NCBI GenBank assembly: GCA_966250385.1
Contig: CBINHC010000008.1
Location: forward strand, 1-64,000
DNA from: DASWTL01 sp966250385
GTDB taxonomy: Bacteria; Bacteroidota; Bacteroidia; Sphingobacteriales; Sphingobacteriaceae
Direction of reading: 5' to 3'
DNA length: 64,000 nucleotides
Shown: one piece after another, positions 56,631-64,000 of the stretch
How the letters are laid out: every line of letters begins with the position of its first letter
How positions within the stretch are numbered: position 1 is the stretch's first letter
Program-made: the position numbers and the translations under genes
Notes under the pieces: model-generated
Told to the model about the DNA's origin: nothing
The model's database searches: none
Seen by the model: the letters and a program-made list of their open reading frames with translations, nothing else

Positions 56631-58478
56631 CTATTTGCTCAGTTCCAGTACCAGCGTACTCTTAGCCGGTATCTCCAGCGTCCCGATGGAAGCCACCGGC
56701 TTTCCGGTGATCACATCCGTGGCGCCGGTAAACCCCTTCATGCGTTCCGAGTACCGGTCTGTGGCCACTTTCGCGGCTTTTTCATTCGTATTCATCACAA
56801 CCATAACGGTCTTGCCTGCATTGTACCGGAAATAGGTGTAAATGCCATCTTCCGGCACGAACTGCATCAGTTTCCCGGTCTGCAGGATCGGATTGTTCTT
56901 CCGGTAGGTGGCCAGGGTCCGGACAAACCGGAACGCGTCCTCTTCCTTTTCAGAACGGCCTGCTGCCGTAAATTTGTTCACGTTATCGCCGGCCCATCCG
57001 CCGGGGAAATCCTCCCGTACAAGGCCGTCCGGGTTGGCGAAGTTCTTCATCAGAATTTCTGTTCCGTAATAGATCTGCGGGATGCCGCGGGTCGTCAGCA
57101 ACCAGGCGATACCGGACTTGAATTTACTGAAATCTTCGCCGATTACCGAGTAAAACCGGCTCAGGTCATGGTTATCCAGGAACACCACATTCCGGTTCGC
57201 GTCCTGGTAAACAAAGTCGCTGGCGAGTGTGGTATACAGCTTGTTGACGCCTTCGTTCCAGCCGAACTTTCCGTTCAGGGCCTCGTTGATCCCCCAGAGC
57301 GCCTGGAAGTCGGTAACCGCCTGGAGTTCAGTATCGAGCGGCTGATTCACGGTCCGGCCCTGGGTGAAGAAGACCTGGTTCGGAACCCCGTGGACCCACG
57401 TCTCGCCGAAGAAGGTAAAGTCAGGATACTCCTGTTTGATCAGCCGGCCCCATTCCGCCATATACGCGGGATCGTTGTAGGCATAGGTATCCAGCCGGAA
57501 ACCGTCCAGTCCTGCATACTCGATCCACCAGATGTGACTCTGGGTGATATAGTTGCGGACAAACGGGTTCGCATGGTTCATATCCGGCATATGCCGGTCG
57601 AACCAGCCGTCGGTCATTTGTTTTTTGTCTGCCTGTGAGGCATAAGGATCGAAGAGCACCTGGTCCTTATAGCTGGTCTTGGTGAATGTAGGCCACTGGT
57701 GAACCCAGTCCTGCATGGGCAGGTCCTTCATCGTCCAGTGCTCGCTGCCAAAATGGTTATGCACGATATCCTTGATCATCTTCATATCGCGTCTGTGCAG
57801 TTCATCCACCAGCTTTTTGTACAGTTCATTCGTTCCGTACCGCGGATCGATCCTGTAATTCTCAGTATTGGCATACCCATGATAGGATGTCTTCGGCTGG
57901 TTGTTCTCTAAAACCGGATTCAGCCACAGGGCAGTTACACCCAGGTCCTGCAGGTAATCAAGGCGGTCAATGATTCCCTGGATATCGCCTCCGTGCCGGT
58001 AATACATGGAATCCCGGTTCAGCGCAGTCTCCTGCATGCCCTTGATCACATCGTTGGAAGGATCGCCGTTGGCGAACCGGTCGGGCATGATCAGGTATAT
58101 GAAGTCCTGATTGGTTACGCCCTGAGCTTTTTTCGCACCGGCGTCGCGGCTGCGCAGCTCGTAGTCATATCGCAGCGGCTTTGCGCCCTTTTTGCTGAAC
58201 TCCAGCCGGAACATTCCCGCTTTTGCCGCCGGCGTAATGCGGAGGTCAATGAACAGGTAATTGGGATTCGCCACCCGGTGAACCCTGACCAGTTCGACGC
58301 CGGGATAGGAAAGTGTCACCTCCCGCCGGGCGATCTTTTCACCGTGTACGATCAGCTGCAGGTCCGGGTTTTTCATACCAGCCCACCAGAAGGCGGGCTC
58401 AACGCGCTCGAGTGCCGGCTGAGCATATGCTCCGAGGAAGCAGATGAAGCAGAGGAATAGTGTCGTAGCTTTTTTCAT
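56631..58478 (-). CDS. GH13 neopullulanase/cyclomaltodextrinase-like enzyme (SusA-like)
   Basis: A 615-residue exported protein (signal FLCFICFLGAYAQ). It has an N-terminal Ig-like domain (about 20-115) typical of SusA and cyclomaltodextrinases, then the GH13 barrel: DIVHNH (237-242), GFRLDTYAY with nucleophile Asp330, FFGETW with Glu359, and FLDNHDLSR with Asp438. SusA-type enzymes cut imported maltodextrins and pullulan in the periplasm. I use the ATG at 58478; an upstream start (58520) runs into the terminator that follows susE. Confidence 0.93.
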   Translation of the reverse strand: MKKATTLFLCFICFLGAYAQPALERVEPAFWWAGMKNPDLQLIVHGEKIARREVTLSYPGVELVRVHRVANPNYLFIDLRITPAAKAGMFRLEFSKKGAKPLRYDYELRSRDAGAKKAQGVTNQDFIYLIMPDRFANGDPSNDVIKGMQETALNRDSMYYRHGGDIQGIIDRLDYLQDLGVTALWLNPVLENNQPKTSYHGYANTENYRIDPRYGTNELYKKLVDELHRRDMKMIKDIVHNHFGSEHWTMKDLPMQDWVHQWPTFTKTSYKDQVLFDPYASQADKKQMTDGWFDRHMPDMNHANPFVRNYITQSHIWWIEYAGLDGFRLDTYAYNDPAYMAEWGRLIKQEYPDFTFFGETWVHGVPNQVFFTQGRTVNQPLDTELQAVTDFQALWGINEALNGKFGWNEGVNKLYTTLASDFVYQDANRNVVFLDNHDLSRFYSVIGEDFSKFKSGIAWLLTTRGIPQIYYGTEILMKNFANPDGLVREDFPGGWAGDNVNKFTAAGRSEKEEDAFRFVRTLATYRKNNPILQTGKLMQFVPEDGIYTYFRYNAGKTVMVVMNTNEKAAKVATDRYSERMKGFTGATDVITGKPVASIGTLEIPAKSTLVLELSK

Positions 58479-58512
58479 TTTCTGTTGGGTTAGTTGGTCA
58501 TGCGGACGAGAT

Positions 58513-58544
58513 AAAAACACCCGAAGGCAGGAGCCCCCGGGTGT
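58513..58544 (-). terminator. Intra-operon terminator after susE-like gene
   Basis: A 7-bp stem (ACACCCG / CGGGTGT) is followed on the minus strand by five T residues. It lies between the binding-protein genes and the first enzyme gene of the same operon. Confidence 0.65.
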
Positions 58545-58564
58545 GCATTTCGCTTTTTGTTCTG

Positions 58565-59605
58565 CTAGTTCTTCTTGATCTGGTAGAAGTAGTTACCGGC
58601 GACGCTCAGATCCAGCGTAATGGTATAATTTCCGGCAGATTCGATCTTGATGTTGTTTCCGCCGTCTTCCGGTACCCCGTCGTTGTTGTTGTCGCCCATA
58701 TTCACATCCCAGCCGTCATTCGCACGGAACTTGATCTCACCGGCCTTCAGTTCGGTGTTCAGCGTCCATGTACCGGTTGCCGGATTGAACTCCATATCGG
58801 TGTCGGCATCCCAGCCGCCGGCCGTCGCATCGCCGATCAGTCCCCACTCCACCTTCAGGTTTTCCCAGGTCATGGCTGCAGTGTTGACTTTCAGACGGTA
58901 GACACCGGCGCCGCCGGTCAGTTTCACGTTATCGCCGCCATTGGAAAGCAGGCCCGGGCCGGCCATGCCGTAATCCCCGAAGTTCCAGTCATTTCCTTTG
59001 ACGATCTTGAACTCGGGAGCGGCATCATTGAAATAGATATAGCCTTCGTACTGACCGTTGCTGTTCCTGGAGGCGATCTTCGGCGCCGTAGCCGGTGACC
59101 AGCCCTGGAAGTTTCCGGCAATATAGAGGGACGGGTATTCGATGATATCCCTGTAGGTGACCGCGGTCAGCGGGAAAACATTGGAGTACACCGGAGCGAC
59201 GGCGTCGCCGACGCTCGCCTTGATCCGTGCCTCGATCTCGCTGGCAACAGATGCCGGAACGATCTTCAGCAGTTCCATGTTGAACTCTTTTACCGTAAAG
59301 GTTTTCGTCAGACCACTTCCCAGGCCGAGCTCGGTAGTACTGGCCGGGGCGAAGTCCGTTCCCTTGACGGACAGCTGCAGCGTATAGGTTACAGCCGCAT
59401 CATATCCGAAAGAAGCTTTCTGCCAGCTGAACGTAATCCCTTCCTGTGCAGCCAGGCTCTGGGACAGGGTTAGGTTACTGGCACTTCCGGTCAGGGCCGG
59501 GCTGTTACCAGGAGTCAGAACCACCTGGTCCTGGTCTTTTTTGCATGACAACAGCAGCACGGAGGCCAGGCCGGTCATGATGAAAAGATTAAAGATTTTT
59601 CTCAT
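58565..59605 (-). CDS. SusE/SusF-family outer-membrane starch-binding lipoprotein
   Basis: A 346-residue lipoprotein (GLASVLLLSC). It has a SusE-type N-terminal domain (residues about 25-140, with FSWQKASFGYDAAVTYTLQL) and two C-terminal CBM-like repeats rich in Gly, Asn and Trp (GNFQGWSPATAPKIASRN; EFNPATGTWTLNTELKAGE). SusE and SusF hold starch at the surface but are not enzymes. The gene lies between susD (33 bp) and the GH13 genes. Confidence 0.92.
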   Translation of the reverse strand: MRKIFNLFIMTGLASVLLLSCKKDQDQVVLTPGNSPALTGSASNLTLSQSLAAQEGITFSWQKASFGYDAAVTYTLQLSVKGTDFAPASTTELGLGSGLTKTFTVKEFNMELLKIVPASVASEIEARIKASVGDAVAPVYSNVFPLTAVTYRDIIEYPSLYIAGNFQGWSPATAPKIASRNSNGQYEGYIYFNDAAPEFKIVKGNDWNFGDYGMAGPGLLSNGGDNVKLTGGAGVYRLKVNTAAMTWENLKVEWGLIGDATAGGWDADTDMEFNPATGTWTLNTELKAGEIKFRANDGWDVNMGDNNNDGVPEDGGNNIKIESAGNYTITLDLSVAGNYFYQIKKN

Positions 59606-59638
59606 ATCGATTTTATAAAGGGGCTGTCGCCCGATCGG

Positions 59639-61228
59639 TTAGTATCCGGTATTTTGTTTCAGGTTAGGATTTGCAGTCACGTCGGCAGATGGCAGCGGGA
59701 AAAGTTCGCGGTGGTCCTCAACGGACTTTCCATCTTTCGCGCCGCCTTTCCAGGGCCAGGTATAGGCTGATGATACGAACCTGCCGAACCGGATCAGGTC
59801 TGTTCTGCGGTGTCCTTCCCAGTAAAGTTCGCGTGCCCTTTCATTCAGGATCTCATCGAGCGTCAGGGATTCCGCGCCCAGGTTGCCGGATGTGTTTCCG
59901 TAGGCCCGCTCCCGGAGTTCGTTTATGTAAGCCAGCGCCCGGGTCAGATCACCGCCGGATCCGCCACGAAGCACGGATTCTGCATAAATGAGATACATTT
60001 CCGGCAGACGGAATAGCGGGAAATCGATGTCCGCAAACGACTGGTTGGGTCCGGAAACCCCGTTTTTATCCGTATTCGTGAACTTCGGCACGGCGTAGCC
60101 ATCGGTAAAGGTCGTCAGGCTGTTAATCTCGAGCGACTGACCGTTGGTGTAAAAGTTCGCCCGGGAATCGCTGCCGTTCGCAGGGAACAGGTTCACGAGA
60201 TTTTTGGTGGTCCGCAGGCCGGCCCAGCCATTGTCGATACCATAACTTGCCGCCGGCATCGACCCGCCGACAGCTGCATGGGTCAGGAAGGTCGTTCCGC
60301 CGTAGAGGTGGGTACGCTGTCCGTCGTAGTTGATGGTAAAAATAAACTCGCTGAGATTGGTGTTATCGCGCATCGTCAGCTGACGGTAGTCAGCGGACAG
60401 GTCATAGCCGCCTGAGATCACATTTTTTGCATAGGTGATCGCCTCGGTATAACGCGGTGTACCGGTATAGACCTCGGCATTCAGGTACAACCGCGCAAGC
60501 AGCGCCTGCGCTGCTCCTTTGGTTGCGCGCCCGTAATAGGCCATCTCCCGGGTTGCCTGCAGCTCACCTTCGATGGCTTTCAGCTCCGATTCGACATAGC
60601 TGAACAGTTCGCTCCGGGAGATCTGCTTCGGCAGCGGTCCGCCGACGGGATCTGCCTCGGTGATAAAAGGCGGATTTCCGTAAAGATCCATCAGCACCCA
60701 GTATTGGAATGCACGCAGGAAACGTACTTCGGCACGGTTCCGGCGGATCTCGTCCGCATCAGCACCGGTTATTCCCCTTGCGCTCAGCTTATCGTCGGCC
60801 GCTTGTCTCAGGAACTCGTTGGCAAGCGTGATCTGGTACAGGCTCCGGAAGTACAGGCCGCGCAGGAACGGGTTGTCCGAGGTCCAGTTCATCAGGTGGA
60901 AATCCTGAACGCCGGCATCGCCCCAGGCGATCACAGCCTCATCCGTAGTTACCTCCTGTGCCATCCAGAAGCTGCGCAGGAAATCTGCGTTGCTTCCCTC
61001 GTCCAGCCCGACAATATCTGCCGCGCCTGCGGGACCGGCATTCCCGGTCAGGGCGAAACTACCGTAAACCTTCGCCAGCGCCTGGCGGTAACCGGCAGAG
61101 GTGCTGAACACCACTTCCGATGTTACATCATTGGTCGGCTGCAGGTTTAACTCCTTTTCACAGGAAGAAAGGGTCACCATGGCAATGGCGGAGATCCCAA
61201 CAGCCAGTCGAAATATATTCTTTTTCAT
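59639..61228 (-). CDS. susD: SusD/RagB-family nutrient-binding outer-membrane lipoprotein
   Basis: SusD is the surface lipoprotein that forms a lid over the SusC channel and binds oligosaccharides. The 529-residue product has a lipoprotein signal (AIAMVTLSSC). The family's helical TPR-like core follows (SAGYRQALAKVYGSFALTG; EIRRNRAEVRFLRAFQYWVL), with FPLFRLPEMYLIYAESVLRG and LNERARELYWEGHRRTDLIR near the end. These C-terminal motifs are diagnostic. It lies 17 bp after susC. Confidence 0.96.
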   Translation of the reverse strand: MKKNIFRLAVGISAIAMVTLSSCEKELNLQPTNDVTSEVVFSTSAGYRQALAKVYGSFALTGNAGPAGAADIVGLDEGSNADFLRSFWMAQEVTTDEAVIAWGDAGVQDFHLMNWTSDNPFLRGLYFRSLYQITLANEFLRQAADDKLSARGITGADADEIRRNRAEVRFLRAFQYWVLMDLYGNPPFITEADPVGGPLPKQISRSELFSYVESELKAIEGELQATREMAYYGRATKGAAQALLARLYLNAEVYTGTPRYTEAITYAKNVISGGYDLSADYRQLTMRDNTNLSEFIFTINYDGQRTHLYGGTTFLTHAAVGGSMPAASYGIDNGWAGLRTTKNLVNLFPANGSDSRANFYTNGQSLEINSLTTFTDGYAVPKFTNTDKNGVSGPNQSFADIDFPLFRLPEMYLIYAESVLRGGSGGDLTRALAYINELRERAYGNTSGNLGAESLTLDEILNERARELYWEGHRRTDLIRFGRFVSSAYTWPWKGGAKDGKSVEDHRELFPLPSADVTANPNLKQNTGY

Positions 61229-61245
61229 TTTTAAAGTCTTATTGG

Positions 61246-64000
61246 TTAGAAATCAAGGTTGAAGCCCAGAACGAAGGTCCGTGGTCTGATATAAAAATTG
61301 TTATCCACGCCCCCGCTGATCTCCGGGTCGACGCCGTCGTATTGGGTGATCACGAAGACGTTCTGCGCATTGGCGTTGACGCGCAGGCTGGCCTTGTTTC
61401 TAAATACTTTTCCGAAATTGTAGCCCACGTTGATGTTATCCATCCGCAGGAACGATGCGTTCTGGACATAGTAGTCCGACAGCAGGTATCTGGATCCGGA
61501 ACCGGTGAAGTTCGTATTCAGCACATCCCGGGAGCCGTTGTTCAGGTAGTTCAGCGGATTGAAAATGTTCCTCAGGGTGCCTGTACTTGAAGCCACGTTG
61601 TTGTACACGTAGTTACCGACCGAGGCGCGCATCACGAAACCGGCATTCCAGTTTCTATAGTTTACCTGGCTGTTCAGTCCGAGGTAGATATCGGCGTCCG
61701 GGTTTTTGAAGCGGTAAAGGTCCTTGTCGGAGATCATGCCGTCTTTGTTCCGGTCCACATACACGTCTTCAAGCGGTTTCCCCTGGGCATCATATACCTG
61801 CTGGTAGACATAGAACGAGGCCCGGTTAAAGCCGGTAGAGTGAATCTGGATGGTATTTCCGGTTCCGCCGTTGATCCCGTTCACGAGAACTCCCGGGTAG
61901 TTCGGATCGTCAACGGTCGTCAGCCGGGTAATCTTGTTGTTATTGTAGGTTGCGTTGAAACCGATGTTCCAGCCAACGTTTTTCTTATCGATCACGCGGC
62001 CGTTTACCAAGAACTCCATACCGCGGTTTTCCATACTTCCCACGTTGGCGATAAACTCATTGATGAAGTTTGTACCTGCAGGCTGGGTGATGACGTTAAG
62101 CAGATCCTTCGTATCCTTGATATAGTAGTCGACACTACCGGTGATTCTGTTCTGCGCAAAGCCGAAGTCCAGTCCGAAGTTGGTGGTGGCGGTCTGCTCC
62201 CATTTCAGGTTGGGGTTGTAGGCCGAAGGACGGTACATGTTATAGAACTCGTTTCCGAGCTGGTACATGGCCGTTCCGTTGCTCAGCGTATAATTACCCA
62301 GGTACGAGTAGTTGCTGATTCCATCCTGCTGCCCGGTGATTCCGTACCCGAGGCGCAGTTTCAGATCGGACACTACGGAGCTGTTTTTCAGGAATGATTC
62401 CCCGGCCAGGTTCCATGCGAATGCCGCAGAAGGGAAAACACCCCATCTGTTCTCCGGTGCCAGGCGGGACGATCCGTCCGTACGAAGGGTGGCTGTCAGC
62501 ACATACCGGTCATCCAGGGAATAGATCATGCGGCCATAGAAGGAGATCAGCCGGTTTTGCGGTTTATCCAGCGGAAACATCGGGTCGGAACCCGGACGCT
62601 TCATACCGCTGAAGCTGTAGTCGGCAAAGGAATAGGCATTGGTAAGAAAATCCTGGTACGATGTCCCGGCCATGACGTCGATCCGGCTCTTGATCGATTT
62701 CAGCTCGCGCACATAGTTCAGGTACAGATCAGTGAGCAGGTTGGTCTTTTCCTGGAGATACTCGTTATTAACCCCGCCGTAGGCCACTTCATTGACCAGG
62801 AATCGTTTTGTGCTGGATGCAGCGGACTCCGGAACCACGATCGTTCCTTCTCCCCTGGAAACGTCATACCCGACGTTCAGGTTGGCGCGCAGGCCCGACA
62901 GGAACGGAATCGAATAATCGAGCTGCAGGTTTCCGATGCTTCTCATCACAGTTCCCTTATCGGCCCGCTGGTTGAGCAGTCCCATCGGGTTTTTGGGAGC
63001 CAGGCCATTGAGTCCGGAAGTTGATGCCGGATCGAGCCACTCCCAGTAGCCGCCAAAGGTGTTAGCACCGGAAGTTACCGGTTTGGTGGGGTCGAAGCTC
63101 GCCGCGGCGCCGATGGCTCCCCGGTCCGCAAACTGGCTGTTGCTGCTGCTGCCCTTCAGGTTAAGATCTACCTTCAGGCTATTCTTGAAGAATTTCGGGC
63201 TCAGATTCACGGAAAGCGCTGTCCGCTGAAGATTATCAGTCGTCAGCGCGCCGTCCTGGTCCAGGAATCCGAGGGAAACCCGGTACGGCATCGTTTTGAA
63301 CGTGCCTGAAACGCTCAGGTTATTGTCCGTCGTCAGTGCGTTCTGGTAGATCTCATCCTGCCAGTCTGTCTGCGCGTTGCCCAGTAAGGCCTTCAGCGCA
63401 GGCGTGGCCAGGGGGCTGGTATTGTTCTTTACAAATTCGCTGAACTCGGCGGCAGACATGACATCCGCCTTGCCGGCAACAGCGGCATAGGAAGCGACAG
63501 AGCTGAAGTTCACCTGCGGTTTACCGCTGCTTCCCTTCTTGGTCGTGATGAGGATGACCCCGTTGGATGCCCGTGATCCGTAGATCGCCGAAGCAGAAGC
63601 ATCCTTTAATATACTGAACGATTCAATGTCATTGGGATTAACCAGGGCGAGTGCATTTGGAGCGCCGCTGATCCCGTTGTTGTCAAGCGGCACGCCGTCA
63701 ATGACGATCAGCGGATCGTTGCTGGCATTCAGGGATGCCCCGCCCCGGATCCGGATCGTACTTCCGGAGCCCGGCGCTCCGCTGTTGGATGTGATCTGAA
63801 CCCCCGCCACTTTCCCGGCGATCAGTTGTTCCGGGGTGGACACCTGCCCCTTCACGAAGTCCTTCTCACTTACAGATACTACGGAGCCGGTAAGATCCTG
63901 TTTCCGCTGGGTACCGTAACCGACAACGACGACCTCGCCAAGGTTCTGACTCGAAGGGGTCAGCATGACCTCGACGCTGACCGGGCCGGTCACCCTGATG
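61246..64000 (-). CDS. susC: SusC/RagA-family TonB-dependent outer-membrane transporter (5' end outside window)
   Basis: The large barrel that imports maltodextrins with energy from TonB. About 918 residues are visible; the N-terminal signal, the carboxypeptidase-like domain and the start are beyond base 64000 and the frame stays open to the edge. Visible parts are the TonB-box-like LGEVVVVGYGTQRKQDLTGS, the plug domain (IRGGASLNASNDPLIVIDGV, SILKDASASAIYGSRASNGV) and the 22-strand barrel ending in the aromatic VLGFNLDF. It is the first gene of the operon in this window; a SusR-type regulator, if present, lies to the right. Confidence 0.96.
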   Translation of the reverse strand, partial: IRVTGPVSVEVMLTPSSQNLGEVVVVGYGTQRKQDLTGSVVSVSEKDFVKGQVSTPEQLIAGKVAGVQITSNSGAPGSGSTIRIRGGASLNASNDPLIVIDGVPLDNNGISGAPNALALVNPNDIESFSILKDASASAIYGSRASNGVILITTKKGSSGKPQVNFSSVASYAAVAGKADVMSAAEFSEFVKNNTSPLATPALKALLGNAQTDWQDEIYQNALTTDNNLSVSGTFKTMPYRVSLGFLDQDGALTTDNLQRTALSVNLSPKFFKNSLKVDLNLKGSSSNSQFADRGAIGAAASFDPTKPVTSGANTFGGYWEWLDPASTSGLNGLAPKNPMGLLNQRADKGTVMRSIGNLQLDYSIPFLSGLRANLNVGYDVSRGEGTIVVPESAASSTKRFLVNEVAYGGVNNEYLQEKTNLLTDLYLNYVRELKSIKSRIDVMAGTSYQDFLTNAYSFADYSFSGMKRPGSDPMFPLDKPQNRLISFYGRMIYSLDDRYVLTATLRTDGSSRLAPENRWGVFPSAAFAWNLAGESFLKNSSVVSDLKLRLGYGITGQQDGISNYSYLGNYTLSNGTAMYQLGNEFYNMYRPSAYNPNLKWEQTATTNFGLDFGFAQNRITGSVDYYIKDTKDLLNVITQPAGTNFINEFIANVGSMENRGMEFLVNGRVIDKKNVGWNIGFNATYNNNKITRLTTVDDPNYPGVLVNGINGGTGNTIQIHSTGFNRASFYVYQQVYDAQGKPLEDVYVDRNKDGMISDKDLYRFKNPDADIYLGLNSQVNYRNWNAGFVMRASVGNYVYNNVASSTGTLRNIFNPLNYLNNGSRDVLNTNFTGSGSRYLLSDYYVQNASFLRMDNINVGYNFGKVFRNKASLRVNANAQNVFVITQYDGVDPEISGGVDNNFYIRPRTFVLGFNLDF

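Noticed and set aside
1..64000. tRNA, rRNA, CRISPR array, insertion sequence or prophage
   Set aside because: No T-arm GGTTCGAATCC-type motifs in tRNA context, no spaced direct repeats of CRISPR type, no transposase or integrase, and no phage structural genes were seen. The only tandem repeat is the 72-bp terminator duplication.

Overview
The window comes from a member of the Bacteroidota, most likely a Chitinophagaceae- or Sphingobacteriia-like soil or aquatic bacterium. The evidence is a SusC/SusD starch system, repeated -7 promoter boxes of the Bacteroidota type (TAnnTTTG), an S46 dipeptidyl-peptidase, a CarboxypepD_reg/OMP beta-barrel protein, many short lipoproteins, and few purine-rich ribosome binding sites. 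I saw no tRNA, rRNA, CRISPR array, insertion sequence or prophage. The first 47.5 kb reads as core chromosome. The last 16 kb is one polysaccharide utilisation locus that runs off the right edge.

Layout. 0.1-1.25 kb (-): DUF4442 and AlbA_2/Schlafen-type genes. 1.3-9.7 kb (+): fasciclin lipoprotein, MFS transporter, hemF, a lipoprotein, then gyrA with two TPR genes, closed by a strong terminator. 9.8-13.5 kb (-): a non-homologous end-joining operon (PA2169-type gene, ku, ligD). 13.9-16.3 kb (-): a large orphan FtsX/MacB-type permease. 16.6-17.0 kb (+): an XRE regulator followed by an AT-rich gap. 17.7-20.8 kb: MBL-fold hydrolase, DUF4142, a Rdx/SelW-like protein and DUF763. 20.8-24.2 kb (-): SDR and PEP carboxylase. 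24.4-27.4 kb (-): an outer-membrane beta-barrel gene behind four 10-bp-phased GTTAA repeats, and a MarR gene behind a structured, terminator-ended non-coding segment. 27.8-32.1 kb: pirin, Cu/Zn SOD, SYLF and SnoaL-like genes and small proteins. 32.3-37.2 kb (+): a CPA2 antiporter and an MlaE-MlaF-MlaD lipid-transport operon. 37.2-43.6 kb: YycJ-type hydrolase, pterin dehydratase, a 33-residue membrane microprotein, cold-shock protein, RRM protein, RluF, a degenerate DEAD-box protein, and an exact 72-bp tandem duplication of a terminator between convergent genes. 43.9-47.5 kb (+): lipoprotein histidine phosphatase, S46 peptidase and a small protein.

47.7-64.0 kb (-): a Sus-like starch/maltodextrin operon read from high to low coordinates: susC (truncated by the window edge), susD, susE-like, GH13 (SusA-like), beta-phosphoglucomutase, GH65 maltose phosphorylase, GH13, an SLC45-like sugar MFS permease and a lipoprotein GH13. 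The inferred flow is as follows. SusD and SusE bind starch at the surface and the lipoprotein amylase cuts it. SusC imports maltodextrins, which periplasmic GH13 enzymes trim. The MFS protein carries maltose inward, GH65 splits it with phosphate to glucose and beta-glucose-1-phosphate, and PgmB converts the latter to glucose-6-phosphate. A terminator hairpin after susE probably keeps enzyme transcripts below binding-protein transcripts.

The signals most worth following are the phased GTTAA operator-like array (26841-26880), the structured RNA candidate (about 27441-27743, minus strand), the 72-bp terminator duplication (42962-43105), the degenerate DEAD-box protein, and promoter boxes placed so close to start codons that some mRNAs may be leaderless.
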